From CALJFL01 sp039964455 (GTDB taxonomy: Bacteria; Pseudomonadota; Gammaproteobacteria; Pseudomonadales; Halieaceae): 64,000 bases of DNA. Of this stretch, positions 8,763 to 17,950 are shown one piece after another. The notes beneath the pieces were generated by a model. It saw only the letters and a program-made list of their open reading frames with translations. It did not search any database and was not told the DNA's origin. Position numbers and translations under genes: made by a program. The stretch covers positions 124,001 through 188,000 of the forward strand of contig JBDVXK010000015.1 of the NCBI GenBank assembly GCA_039964455.1, written 5' to 3'. Each line of letters starts with the position of its first letter. Positions within the stretch are counted from its first letter, which is position 1.

Positions 8763-9466
8763 GCACTTGTCTCAAGCGGGCCTTCTGGCTTCTGTTTCTT
8801 TCCAGTGCCAGTACTGCCATGGCGATGGGCGACGATGATCCCATGCTTGCCATGGTCCGCATAGATCGTTTAGAAGTAGGCGTGGGTGAAACGCACACGC
8901 CCCAGCGGTTAGAGGCCGATGCATGGCTTGGCCACGACCTGCACAAGCTCTGGTTGAAGGCAGAGCTGGAACGCGAGGGCGGCGAGACCGAATCTGCCGA
9001 GATGCAGCTACAAATCACTCGGGCTATAGCACCATATTGGGATTTAAAGCTGGGGTGGAAGCGCGATTTTCAACCAACTCCACAGAAAGATTGGCTGGCC
9101 TTCGGTGCGCAAGGACTTGCCCCGTATTTTTTTGAAACTCATGCCGAGTTTTTCCTTGGCGCCTCGGGGCGAGCAAGTTTCGAGTTTGATGCAGAATATG
9201 AGCTGCTTTTTACGCAGCGGTGGATACTCTCTCCAGAAGTGGAGTTCTCACTCAATGGCTATAATGACGAGTCCACGGGGCAGGGCAGCGGTCTTTCCAG
9301 CGCGGAGCTTGGTCTGCGCTTGCGCTACGAAATAAGACGAGAGTTTGCTCCCTATATCGGTGTCCACTGGGAAAAGAGCTTTGGCAATACAGCCAGTTAC
9401 AAGCGCCGTGAGGGTGCCGATACCAGTGACACCCAGCTTGTGGTTGGCCTCAGGGCCTGGTTTTAA
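8759..9466 (+). CDS. copB: Outer-membrane copper resistance protein CopB
   Basis: 235 residues with a signal peptide ending S-S-A-S-T-A-M-A. The mature protein is predicted beta-barrel: alternating-hydrophobicity strands, E-A-D-A-W-L-G-H-D-L-H-K-L-W near the start, Y-W-D-L-K-L-G-W-K-R-D-F, and a C-terminal strand ending in aromatic W-F, the outer-membrane assembly signal. It matches PcoB/CopB but lacks the long Met-rich N-terminal segment seen in Pseudomonas CopB. Translation is coupled to copA through ATGA. The pair probably limits periplasmic copper. A small hairpin (AGCGT/ACGCT) follows the stop codon. Confidence 0.93.
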   Translation: MSTCLKRAFWLLFLSSASTAMAMGDDDPMLAMVRIDRLEVGVGETHTPQRLEADAWLGHDLHKLWLKAELEREGGETESAEMQLQITRAIAPYWDLKLGWKRDFQPTPQKDWLAFGAQGLAPYFFETHAEFFLGASGRASFEFDAEYELLFTQRWILSPEVEFSLNGYNDESTGQGSGLSSAELGLRLRYEIRREFAPYIGVHWEKSFGNTASYKRREGADTSDTQLVVGLRAWF

Positions 9467-9494
9467 TCGCAGCGTATAGAAACGCTATGTCGCC

Positions 9495-10727
9495 TTACAT
9501 CTGTAGTTTTTTGCGTACCGCGATTGCGGCCAGCATACTTGCGAGCGCTATATAACAGGCGCTGGCGACCGCCATCGATTCCATGCTTACACCTGAGTCT
9601 ATCAGCCAGCCCATCAGCACCGGGGCGATTGCGCTGGCAAATACCATTGCTGCAGTGGTTACCGACTTAATTGAGCCGAGGTGAAGTGTGCCGTACATTT
9701 CCGAGAAGAACGGTGACGATATTGTTGAATAGATTCCAATAGTCACTGCCATCAAACTCATAAATGCTACGGCAACCCAAAGACCATTGGACGCCGCCAA
9801 CAGCAAAAACCCGAGTCCGAAAGGTATACACATTACCGGGATCAATCGCAGGGCACCCACCCTGTCAGCGATAACACCTGTTAGTAATTTGAATAGCGTG
9901 GATACCAGGGCGTAAAGCAGATAAATGCTGCCCCAGACGGTTAACGACCAACCTTTCACTTCCACCAGATGTACCTGGTGAAACATAAAACCGGTGAAAA
10001 GCATGGGTTGGGCGAGCAGGGCTGGCATGAACATATAGAAAAGCGGGTCCCGGATGACCTCATGGCGTGTCCACTGCTTGCGTGACTCGGCCTGGTTGTC
10101 GCCTCCGTCGGGGGAAACGGCATTGAGATAGGCAGCGTGGCGATTGTCATGGCCACGCAGCAGGAGCATAGTCAGCAGTGGAACCAGCAGCAGAAGTATG
10201 CAGGCCCAGAAAACCCATGATTCGCGCCAGGAAAGAACAGCCAGTAGTGCTATAACCAGAGAGGGTAAAATCGCCTCGGACAGTGAATAGCCTATACCAC
10301 TTAGTGCGTTGGCCTTGGCCTTATGCCTATCCAGGTAGCGCACCATTGTGGTGGCGCCAGCCATGCTCATCAGGCCCTGGCCAAGGTGACGTAGGACGAG
10401 AATGCTGACAAACAGCGTCGCGATACCTGTGCTGCCTGCAATAAGGAAGCAGCCAATCGCCAGCCCGGCGGTGACTGTATAAGTGAATCGACGCAGGTCC
10501 ACCCGATCGATAAGCGCGCCGCTCCACAGCAGAATAATGGCGCTTGCCAGCGTAGCTGCAGAATATACTGCACCAAAGTCGCCGTGGCTTAGCTCGAGGT
10601 CGGCACGTATTTCGCCACTGAACAGGCCTATAAAATAGGTCTGTCCCAGACTTGAGCTAAACGTCATGACAAAGCCGAACAGCAACAGTTGCCATTCGGC
10701 CCTGATCAGGGGTACAAAGGATTTCAT
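9495..10727 (-). CDS. Major facilitator superfamily transporter
   Basis: 410 residues and about twelve hydrophobic segments, with the cytoplasmic loop after segment 2 reading S-G-A-L-I-D-R-V-D-L-R-R (MFS motif A, G-x-x-x-D-R-x-x-x-R-R) and a long charged central loop around residues 190-215. The start M-K-S-F-V-P-L-I-R-A-E-W is the only ATG upstream of segment 1; its ribosome site is weak. Substrate unknown. It ends 28 bases from the end of copB (convergent) and is divergent from the TauD-like dioxygenase gene, so it may import that enzyme's substrate. That is inference from position only. Confidence 0.88.
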   Translation of the reverse strand: MKSFVPLIRAEWQLLLFGFVMTFSSSLGQTYFIGLFSGEIRADLELSHGDFGAVYSAATLASAIILLWSGALIDRVDLRRFTYTVTAGLAIGCFLIAGSTGIATLFVSILVLRHLGQGLMSMAGATTMVRYLDRHKAKANALSGIGYSLSEAILPSLVIALLAVLSWRESWVFWACILLLLVPLLTMLLLRGHDNRHAAYLNAVSPDGGDNQAESRKQWTRHEVIRDPLFYMFMPALLAQPMLFTGFMFHQVHLVEVKGWSLTVWGSIYLLYALVSTLFKLLTGVIADRVGALRLIPVMCIPFGLGFLLLAASNGLWVAVAFMSLMAVTIGIYSTISSPFFSEMYGTLHLGSIKSVTTAAMVFASAIAPVLMGWLIDSGVSMESMAVASACYIALASMLAAIAVRKKLQM

Positions 10728-10832
10728 GCCGTGATTATGCCAGTCGCGTAGTCCGGATAATACTGATCGCTGCGGTCGATGGTCGATTCGGTGCTTGCTA
10801 TAGTGAGCCTGCCAAAAGGAGATAGAAGCGCA

Positions 10833-11675
10833 ATGACAATAATGGTTACCCCTTCTGAACAGGCTTTCGGTGCCCAGATCACCGGAGTTGACCTGACGCA
10901 GCCGCTGGGCTCAGACGCAGTGGAGCAGATTCGCGCCGCCTGGCTCAAACATCATGTGGTGGCATTTCCCGATCAACAGATGAACGACGACGACCTGGAG
11001 CGCTTTACCCGCTATTTTGGTCCCTTTGGAGACGACCCCTTTATTGCGCCGATTGCAGGCCGAACTCATGTAATCGCCGTAGAACGACGCGCCGACGAGC
11101 AGGCTCCGTTATTCGCCGAGAACTGGCATACCGACTGGAGCTTTCAGGCCACGCCGCCTTCCGGTACCTGCCTGCTGGGACTGACTATCCCACCTTCTGG
11201 TGGCGATACCCTGTATGCCGATGGACACCTGGCCCTGCGTGATATGCCCGCAGAGCTTAGAGCGAAGTGTGAAGGTAAGAATGCGATCCACTCGGCCCGT
11301 GCCGCCTATTCACCAGAAGGCATGTATGGGCAGGAAGACCAGGCGACTGATCGTAGTATGGATATCAAACCCTCCGATGAAGCGCTGGATACGCAAGTTC
11401 ATCCACTAATCAGGAAGCACCCGGAAACCGGCGAAGAGGGTATTTTTGGCTGCGTAGGCTATATCGTTGGTATAGAGGGTATGGATGACGAGGCCGCGTT
11501 TGCCTTATTGCTTGAGGTGCTGGAGTGGCAAACTCAGCCCCAGTTTGTTTACACCCATCAGTGGCAGCCAAATATGCTGGTTATGTGGGATAACCGTTCA
11601 GTGCTGCACCGCGCAACAGGCGATTACGAGGGCCACGATCGACTGTTGCATCGCACAACAGTGGGTGGCCCCTAG
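10833..11675 (+). CDS. TauD/TfdA-family alpha-ketoglutarate-dependent dioxygenase
   Basis: 280 residues from the ATG at 10833, preceded by AAAAGGAGAT. An in-frame ATG at 10779 has no such site. The iron-binding facial triad is visible as H99-T-D101 (E-N-W-H-T-D-W-S-F) and H259 (S-V-L-H-R-A-T-G-D-Y), with R270 as the 2-oxoglutarate anchor. The family hydroxylates substrates such as taurine, alkyl sulfates, phenoxyacetates or small organic acids, using O2 and 2-oxoglutarate. The exact substrate cannot be read from sequence. It sits between two MFS genes on the other strand, suggesting a small uptake-and-oxidation locus. Confidence 0.92.
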   Translation: MTIMVTPSEQAFGAQITGVDLTQPLGSDAVEQIRAAWLKHHVVAFPDQQMNDDDLERFTRYFGPFGDDPFIAPIAGRTHVIAVERRADEQAPLFAENWHTDWSFQATPPSGTCLLGLTIPPSGGDTLYADGHLALRDMPAELRAKCEGKNAIHSARAAYSPEGMYGQEDQATDRSMDIKPSDEALDTQVHPLIRKHPETGEEGIFGCVGYIVGIEGMDDEAAFALLLEVLEWQTQPQFVYTHQWQPNMLVMWDNRSVLHRATGDYEGHDRLLHRTTVGGP

Positions 11676-11685
11676 GCGATATTGT

Positions 11686-12972
11686 TCAGGCTGGCGCCGC
11701 TGCAAGGTCGTCGCGCAGGTGCCTTGAGGCAAAATAGAAGTGGCAGGCTGACCAGAACATTACCGCAGGCAGTAAATACAGCATTGCCAGGCGCAGCGAG
11801 TCAGCGCCGTGTACCGGGCTGAGCATGTCGCTGATAAGCCCGATCATAAACGGCCCCATTCCCAAACCAATCATATTAATAATAAAAAACAGAATAGCTG
11901 ACGCGGTGGCGCGCATCTTCAGGCCTACGAGGTTGTGTGTCGTGGCCAATGTGTTGCCGAGATACACCTGATGCAGTAACCCCGGTATAAGCATCATTGT
12001 CAGTGCGAGGTAAGCGTTGTCTGCGAGATAGACAGCGAACATGAAGGGTACGGCAATGAAGCCGACGATTGCCGGTAACCACATGTACCAACGCTGATCC
12101 CTTGGCGACAGTCGGTCGGCAGCTACCCCACCAAAAAACACGCCGATTGCGCCGCATAAACCTATGATTATCGCCAACCAGGTGCCCAGCTCGCCCGTGG
12201 ACATCTCGTGACTGCGAATCATGAAGGAAGCGGTCCAACTTGCAGTGCCGTAGCCCGAAAAGGCATTTAGAGACGCGGCCAGAGACAAATGACGAAAGGC
12301 TTTGGACTCCCATAGCGTTTTGATAACCGTTTTCAGGGGAACGGCTTCCGTTGAGACAGTGCGTTGCTCTGCCAGTCCGCGGATAGGCTCACGCAGGGTC
12401 AGCATCAAGATGCCAGCGAGAAAAACGCCGGGGATGCCCACCACCATAAAGGCAGTTCGCCAGCCAAAGTATTCGTTAAGCCACCCGCCAAACAAAAACC
12501 CGAACAGGATCCCGAAGCTCACGCCCGTTGAATAAAAGCCCAATGCAGTAGCGCGACGGTTGGGTGGAAATATATCTGAGATCATCGAATGAGAAGGGGG
12601 GCTGCCTCCAGCCTCACCTATGCCCACACCGATGCGCGCCAGTACAAGCTGCCAATAGTTTTGCACCAGACCGCTGAGCGCAGTCATAAAGGACCAGATA
12701 AACAAGCTGCCGGCAACGATATTGCGGCGGTTAGCGTGGTCTGCCCAGCGGGCTATAGGGATGCCCGCGGTGACGTAAAAAACGGCAAAAGCAAATCCCG
12801 TTAACAAACCCAACTGACTGTCTGAGAGACCCAGGTCGAGCTTGATGGACTCCTGCAGAATTGCCAGGAGTTGTCGGTCAATAAAGTTGAAGGAGTAAAC
12901 AACTGTCAGCATGCCCAGCGCGTAATAGGCGGCCTTGGGGTTGTCGTAATGGTTCTTGCCGTTATCGGGCAT
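11686..12972 (-). CDS. Spinster-like MFS transporter
   Basis: 428 residues from the ATG at 12972, which has AAGGA nine bases upstream. A longer reading to 13179 adds 69 unrelated residues and is rejected. The first membrane segment reads L-T-V-V-Y-S-F-N-F-I-D-R-Q-L-L-A-I-L, the R-N-F-x-D-R-Q type of start common to bacterial spinster-like carriers, then A-R-W-A-D-H-A-N-R-R (motif A) and R-I-G-V-G-I-G-E-A-G-G-S-P-P in segment 4-5. Such proteins are often linked to steroid, aromatic or lipid-like substrates. It converges on the dioxygenase gene (10-base gap) and is divergent from the AsmA-like gene. Confidence 0.9.
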   Translation of the reverse strand: MPDNGKNHYDNPKAAYYALGMLTVVYSFNFIDRQLLAILQESIKLDLGLSDSQLGLLTGFAFAVFYVTAGIPIARWADHANRRNIVAGSLFIWSFMTALSGLVQNYWQLVLARIGVGIGEAGGSPPSHSMISDIFPPNRRATALGFYSTGVSFGILFGFLFGGWLNEYFGWRTAFMVVGIPGVFLAGILMLTLREPIRGLAEQRTVSTEAVPLKTVIKTLWESKAFRHLSLAASLNAFSGYGTASWTASFMIRSHEMSTGELGTWLAIIIGLCGAIGVFFGGVAADRLSPRDQRWYMWLPAIVGFIAVPFMFAVYLADNAYLALTMMLIPGLLHQVYLGNTLATTHNLVGLKMRATASAILFFIINMIGLGMGPFMIGLISDMLSPVHGADSLRLAMLYLLPAVMFWSACHFYFASRHLRDDLAAAPA

Positions 12973-13162
12973 TTGGTTTGTTCCTTCAGTTATTATTTGT
13001 GTTATTGCAGCAAGCAATATCCCGTAACCAGTGGCAGCAAGCAAGCCCCACAGCGGGAAAAATTCGGATGCGCCAGTCTCACAGATACACAAGTCTCTGG
13101 TCAGTGGCAGCCTGCGGCATGTAACATCGCTTCGATCGACTTGAACGCGACAGGTGGTTTTG

Positions 13163-15088
13163 ATGATGGCAGATGCCAAACGACTAGGGCTAAAGGCGCT
13201 GCGCTATATCCTGATTTTCGAATTGGTATATCTACTTATTGTTAATTCCCTGCTGCAGTTGCCACTAACGCAGACGATAGTTAACAAAATTCGGCCCGCT
13301 AAGTTCCAGGTTAGCTGGTACAGCGCGTGGTCCTTTTATCCTTTTAGAGTTCATGCCACTGGCATTCTGGCCAGTGGGCAGAGTCGTTCCCAGCAGTGGC
13401 AGGTCAACGCAGCAGAAGCCAACGGTTCTATCGCCCTGTTGCCGTTAATAGTGAAGCGGGTAAACCTGCAGTCAGTACATGCGCAGGATATTGAGTATCG
13501 CCAAAGACCCCGCTTAAAGCCTGAGAAAGACTACTCAGGATTACTTCCATTTTATCCGGAGATAAATGGCTGGGAGGTACAGCCAGTCGATACTACAGCG
13601 AGAAAGAAGAAGCGGCCGTGGAGGATCGCATTGACGGATCTGCAGGCGCGGGGGGCACACCAGTTGTGGATACACAATATCCGCGGCACCGCTGCAGGGA
13701 GTGCGGTAGGAGATTTGAGCATCGAGGTGCCCGGTGGGCCTTTCTCACTGGCTACACGAAATGTGCAGCTGTCCCTTGGCCCGGCAACAATAAGTGGGGA
13801 TAACTCGCTGTACACCGGGGGGCAGATTACGGGCGCGATTGGTTTTTCACCCTTTGTTCCTCGAGAGAACCGTGGGATCAAGTTGATGTCGTTCCTGAAT
13901 CTAGATACGGGGCTTAATCTCGACGTTGATTCGCTATCTTTTATTAACCTTTTCACCGGCAATCTTGGTGACACAAGGATTGCCGGTGCAGGCAAGGTGG
14001 AAGGCAAGCTTCGTTATCAAGAAGGGAGCGTGCTCGCTGGTACGGATGTGACCGCGACGGCGGGAGAACTACTGGTGGCTACCAGAGATATGCAGATTGC
14101 CGGTGTCGGAAATGTAGAGCTCGTAGGCAGTGACGATCCGCTGCGGCCCTTAAGTATGGCGATAGAGTTGGTAAATTTGTCCGCCTCCCGCGACCGGGAT
14201 GACAGCGCATTTATGTCCGGTGAGTACATGCAGCTGACCTTCAGTGGCGGGCGTTATGTGTTGCCAGACCCGGAGATTGGCCTGGCGATGCTTGCGACTG
14301 ACGAGGCCTCGATGGAGCGACGAAAAAACAACACGCTGGACGCGGTTATCAAAAACGCCACCCTGACTAATGTCGATATTATCAATGATTACCTTCCTCA
14401 CGGGTCGCCTGTTGAGTTTACTGGCGGCACCGCTGCGCTGGATGGTGAGCTGCACGCCGAGACAGAAAGCATGCGTGGAGGCCTGACACTGGAATCTTCG
14501 GCGATTGAGATGCAAATCGGGGAGCAGAAAATTGAGGCAGACCTGCTGGTTGATCTTGTGGTTGCAGATGGGGTCCCCCGTGAAATGCAGTTTGATATCA
14601 GTGGCTCCAGCATTGTACTCGATGAGGTCAGCATCGCTGGCGACAACAGCAGTTTCGATGAGGAGTCCTGGGCGGGCGTCTTTACCATGAATACTGCGAA
14701 ACTCACGCTGGCTGAGCCTCTACTGGCATACGCCGAAAGCCAGGTGAAGTTGAGTGACTCACGACCGATTGTTGCGGCATTCAGCAATCAGGGAAATCCC
14801 CCTAGGTGGATGGCAAGATTGCTTACTATGGAGGACATAGAGGGTGACGCGACTGTCGACATACAGGGCGAGCGCATCACGGTGCCCGCTGCCCTGGTTA
14901 GCAGCGACACATCCGAGGTGGCGGCGAAAGTTGTATTTTATCCGGACGGTCGCGACGGAATGATCTATGCGCGATACAAGAAACTGGATGCTTTACTAAA
15001 AATGAACAAGCAGTCCAGCAATATTGATGTTCTAAGGGTGCGCCAAAAATTTGACGACTTTGTTCTGCCCGATGCTCCCGATCAATGA
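13163..15088 (+). CDS. AsmA-like / DUF748-like envelope protein
   Basis: About 641 residues from the ATG at 13163, preceded by AGGTGG; the frame also opens with a GTG at 13154. A single N-terminal membrane segment (Y-I-L-I-F-E-L-V-Y-L-L-I-V) is followed by a long beta-rich periplasmic part of repeated amphipathic strands, such as R-V-N-L-Q-S-V-H-A-Q-D-I-E-Y. This is the arrangement of AsmA/TamB-type bridge proteins that move lipids between the membranes. No repeat is strong enough to name a subfamily. Its end overlaps the end of the convergent lipase gene by seven bases. Confidence 0.7.
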   Translation: MMADAKRLGLKALRYILIFELVYLLIVNSLLQLPLTQTIVNKIRPAKFQVSWYSAWSFYPFRVHATGILASGQSRSQQWQVNAAEANGSIALLPLIVKRVNLQSVHAQDIEYRQRPRLKPEKDYSGLLPFYPEINGWEVQPVDTTARKKKRPWRIALTDLQARGAHQLWIHNIRGTAAGSAVGDLSIEVPGGPFSLATRNVQLSLGPATISGDNSLYTGGQITGAIGFSPFVPRENRGIKLMSFLNLDTGLNLDVDSLSFINLFTGNLGDTRIAGAGKVEGKLRYQEGSVLAGTDVTATAGELLVATRDMQIAGVGNVELVGSDDPLRPLSMAIELVNLSASRDRDDSAFMSGEYMQLTFSGGRYVLPDPEIGLAMLATDEASMERRKNNTLDAVIKNATLTNVDIINDYLPHGSPVEFTGGTAALDGELHAETESMRGGLTLESSAIEMQIGEQKIEADLLVDLVVADGVPREMQFDISGSSIVLDEVSIAGDNSSFDEESWAGVFTMNTAKLTLAEPLLAYAESQVKLSDSRPIVAAFSNQGNPPRWMARLLTMEDIEGDATVDIQGERITVPAALVSSDTSEVAAKVVFYPDGRDGMIYARYKKLDALLKMNKQSSNIDVLRVRQKFDDFVLPDAPDQ

Positions 15089-16620
15089 TACCCGGCACTG
15101 ACCTGCGCCTGGCACCAGGTGCGATAGTCGGCCGGTGCAGGCATAGACTGTAGCCACCCCGCGCTGGCAAGGCTTGTGCCAACAAGGTAAGCCTGCCAGC
15201 AGTGCGTAAAAGTCGTGGGATGAATGACGTCCCAAAAGAAAGCAGAATCTGCAAGCTCACATATCTCATCCTCGCTGAAACTGCCCAGGTAGACCCCGGT
15301 GTAGCAGGGTTGCGGCAGCGCCATTTTCACGTCCTTGTACTCCAGGGTCTCTTGCAGCTGCGTAAGGGTAAAACCATAGTCAAATGCTGTGTCTGTGCTG
15401 GTGAACAGGTGGCCATCAAAAATACTCTGGCTCATACCGTGTGAATCAACCATAAGTATCTGTGCATCAGGCATGTCTTCGCGTAGTTTATTGACGCCCT
15501 TGGACAGCACCTCATTGTGATATTCACTAAGCAGGCTCAAGCGCTGTGATAATTCAATGCGACGCCCGGTATCAGACTTTCTGCCCAGGCCTGAATTGTA
15601 GGAGTCGTTCTGCAGGACGATTGGGCTCCATCCGAGGTCTGGCATATTGACCACAAGAAAGCGCCTGGCTCCAGCCTCATACAAGGTGCTGACCTGCTCC
15701 AGCATTCCCTTTACCGTGTCATCGGTAACCGATTTGTAACCAAACTCACCGCGCGTTGTATTCAGGAAGGTCGTGATCAGACCTGTGACGGGTTCTTTTG
15801 AAATATAGTCATTTGCGCCAGCCCAAATGATATAGGCCGTAGTGTCAGGGCGATCAATGCCCGGCGTTGAGTGTTGATCTTCAAGGTAGCTGCTAACCTG
15901 GTCGGCGAGGCTGCCGCTAACGAAAAAACGTCCCTCGTCTTTCACGAAACCCACCAGGCCCGATTCATCGAGATCAAGTGGAGGGTTAATCGAGGCGCCG
16001 CCATAGGATCGGTTTTGAACGGGGAGGGCAGCCGCTGATTCGAGGTAATCTGTCCATACGGGCCCGTTACTAAAACGTCCAAGCCAATAAGGGCTTCCGG
16101 GAAACACCTCCATACGGTGTTTCAAGCGCCCCGCATCAGACAGGCTGTCGCCAAACACAACCAGCCGGGTGACTTCGTCATCAGCCAGGCGCGGCTTCGG
16201 ATACACAATAGGGATATCGAGGTCACGACTGTCACGGGCGGCCATTACTCTCGCTAGATCTGTAGGCTGGTCAGCAGCGATGGTCTGCAAACACCGTTCC
16301 CGTAGCGCGGACGCTTCCGCTGGCACCTGCACGCCGGAATCGGTAGAAACACTGTCCAGCAGAAAAAACCCACCGCTTAACTCGCCCTTGAGATATAGCA
16401 CATTGTCTTGTTCATCTTTCGCCCACTGCCATTGCCCGTGATAGACACCGGGTATTGCCTTGATGTCCAGGGCATAGGTTTTCTCGGTCTCGCAGTGCAC
16501 TCGCCACTGGGTTGGACCGGCAACCGGTTCTACTTCAGACAGAGGCGCCGTGGCACAGCCAGCAAGAAAGGCGGGTAGCAAGATGCCGGATAGTGCACGC
16601 ACTACAGTTGATGCAGACAT
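15082..16620 (-). CDS. GDSL/SGNH-type lipase lipoprotein, thermolabile-haemolysin-like
   Basis: 512 residues. The start MSASTVVRALSGILLPAFLAGC contains lipobox L-A-G-C, so the enzyme is predicted to be membrane-anchored. An N-terminal domain (about residues 35-145) precedes the hydrolase domain, which begins V-V-F-G-D-S-L-S-D-A-G-R-L (nucleophile Ser). It continues with F-S-N-G-P-V-W-T-D-Y-L, S-Y-G-G-A-S (oxyanion Gly), W-A-G-A-N-D-Y (block III Asn) and D-V-I-H-P-T (catalytic Asp-His). The order and the F-S-N-G-x-V-W motif resemble the Vibrio TLH / Aeromonas GCAT phospholipase/acyltransferase group. A nested inverted repeat lies just upstream of the start. Confidence 0.88.
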   Translation of the reverse strand: MSASTVVRALSGILLPAFLAGCATAPLSEVEPVAGPTQWRVHCETEKTYALDIKAIPGVYHGQWQWAKDEQDNVLYLKGELSGGFFLLDSVSTDSGVQVPAEASALRERCLQTIAADQPTDLARVMAARDSRDLDIPIVYPKPRLADDEVTRLVVFGDSLSDAGRLKHRMEVFPGSPYWLGRFSNGPVWTDYLESAAALPVQNRSYGGASINPPLDLDESGLVGFVKDEGRFFVSGSLADQVSSYLEDQHSTPGIDRPDTTAYIIWAGANDYISKEPVTGLITTFLNTTRGEFGYKSVTDDTVKGMLEQVSTLYEAGARRFLVVNMPDLGWSPIVLQNDSYNSGLGRKSDTGRRIELSQRLSLLSEYHNEVLSKGVNKLREDMPDAQILMVDSHGMSQSIFDGHLFTSTDTAFDYGFTLTQLQETLEYKDVKMALPQPCYTGVYLGSFSEDEICELADSAFFWDVIHPTTFTHCWQAYLVGTSLASAGWLQSMPAPADYRTWCQAQVSAGYH

Positions 16621-16630
16621 GGTGGTTTGG

Positions 16631-16683
16631 GCGGTTCCAATGACAATGCAGATGGTGTATTAGTTTACACCCACTGGAACCGC
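16631..16683. promoter_or_regulatory. Nested inverted repeat upstream of the lipase gene
   Basis: Outer arms GCGGTTCCA (16631-16639) and TGGAACCGC (16675-16683) enclose a second palindrome GGTGTATTAGTTTACACC (16654-16671, six-base arms). The element begins ten bases before the lipase start codon (minus strand) and lies about 190 bases before the SDR gene (plus strand). An operator for a dimeric regulator or an mRNA hairpin in the lipase leader are both possible. Confidence 0.5.
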
Positions 16684-16872
16684 TATCGGTAGTTTCAAGG
16701 ACCACGCTATTCACCCAAATCTCAGGCGATGGTGACAACAGAGTGCTTTGCTTTCGAGTAAACAGCTAATATAGAGGAGGGCGGTTACGCCTTTGATTGA
16801 ACCTCAGCCTGATACATTCATACTGTCTCAGGTGCGCTAACAGTTAAGGCCTTTAACCTGAATGGAGCAGTT

Positions 16873-17778
16873 ATGACAGGATTTACAGAGAGCGACGTGC
16901 CCGAGTTGAACGGACAGGTTTATTTGGTGACAGGAGCCAATACGGGTATTGGGCTGGAGACATCCAGAGTCTTGGCGGAGCGGGGCGCACGCGTCTTGTT
17001 GGGCTGCCGCAGTGCCGACAAGGCCAAGGCAGCGATAGCCAGTATCCGCGAAACTGCACCCGAGGCAGAGCTTGAGCATATTGCTTTGGATTTGGGCGAT
17101 CTCGATTCCGTACGAAGTGCCGCAGAGATTGTGAATAATGAGCAGCGGCTGGATGGCCTGATCAATAACGCCGGCATTATGATGCCGCCGCTAGAGCATA
17201 CGGTGCAGGGCTTCGAGAGCCAGTTTGGTGTGAATCATCTTGGCCCGTTTGCACTTACAGCGTTGCTATTGCCGGTCTTGATGGCAACCGATGACGCCAG
17301 GGTAGTTAATACCAGCAGTATCGCTCATCGTGGTGGCAATATTGATTTTGATGATATTAATGCTGAGCAAGGCTATAACAGAGCGAAACGTTACGGTCAG
17401 AGCAAGCTTGCGAACCTGCTGTTTTCCATGGAGCTACAGCGCCGTCTTGAAGCAGCACAGAGCACTGTAACCTCCGTCGCATGCCACCCGGGTATTGCCG
17501 ATACCGAACTGTCGCGGCATATGCCTGGGATCTTAAAGCTTACAGCACCGTTGGTAAGCAAGTTTTTTAATACCTCGGCGGAAGGGGCCTGGCCGACCCT
17601 GATGGCGGCTACCAGTGATTCTGTTTCTGGTGGCGACTACTTCGGTCCGATCAAGCGCGGAGAATCTGCTGGACCCGCTGGAAAGGCACGACCTAATCGA
17701 CGCTCTCAGGATCCAGATCTCGCCGCCAGGTTGTGGGATTTGTCTATTGAGATGACTGGGATTGATCCCGGCCTCTGA
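16873..17778 (+). CDS. Short-chain dehydrogenase/reductase, retinol-dehydrogenase-like
   Basis: 301 residues. Classical SDR marks are all present: the cofactor motif V-T-G-A-N-T-G-I-G near residue 19-27, the adenine-site D-L-G-D-L-D-S, N-N-A-G at about 98, and the catalytic S-S-I-A-H ... Y-G-Q-S-K-L-A-N tetrad part. The arginine after the first strand (G-C-R-S) suggests NADP(H). It resembles the WW-domain oxidoreductase / retinol dehydrogenase group often annotated simply as oxidoreductase. The start ATG has GGAGCAG upstream. Its 3' neighbour is a long gap. Substrate unknown. Confidence 0.92.
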   Translation: MTGFTESDVPELNGQVYLVTGANTGIGLETSRVLAERGARVLLGCRSADKAKAAIASIRETAPEAELEHIALDLGDLDSVRSAAEIVNNEQRLDGLINNAGIMMPPLEHTVQGFESQFGVNHLGPFALTALLLPVLMATDDARVVNTSSIAHRGGNIDFDDINAEQGYNRAKRYGQSKLANLLFSMELQRRLEAAQSTVTSVACHPGIADTELSRHMPGILKLTAPLVSKFFNTSAEGAWPTLMAATSDSVSGGDYFGPIKRGESAGPAGKARPNRRSQDPDLAARLWDLSIEMTGIDPGL

Positions 17779-17934
17779 CCACCGTTTAACACCCGTACGG
17801 TTCTATACACGCAGGTCGCTGTGGGAATTTGCCTGCGCGTCCTCCTGATCCCGAATTTTAGATAGTTTCAGCAAGAGGGGTGACCTTTACCTGTTGGGGT
17901 TGTGCATAACTGTGTGCTCAGATCCTTTATTTAA

Positions 17935-17950
17935 CATAATATATATTATG
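17935..17950. repeat. 16-base perfect AT-rich palindrome
   Basis: CATAATATATATTATG is its own reverse complement. It sits in the gene-free stretch about 160 bases after the SDR stop, followed by another short alternating run (GCATATGTGTATA). It may be a regulator site, a promoter -10 region or a cruciform-prone remnant. Nothing around it decides. Confidence 0.5.

Noticed and set aside
13051..13162. N-terminal extension of the spinster-like MFS gene to 13179
   Set aside because: The extra 69 residues are not membrane-carrier-like and would overlap the start of the AsmA-like gene; the ATG at 12972 has a clear AAGGA.
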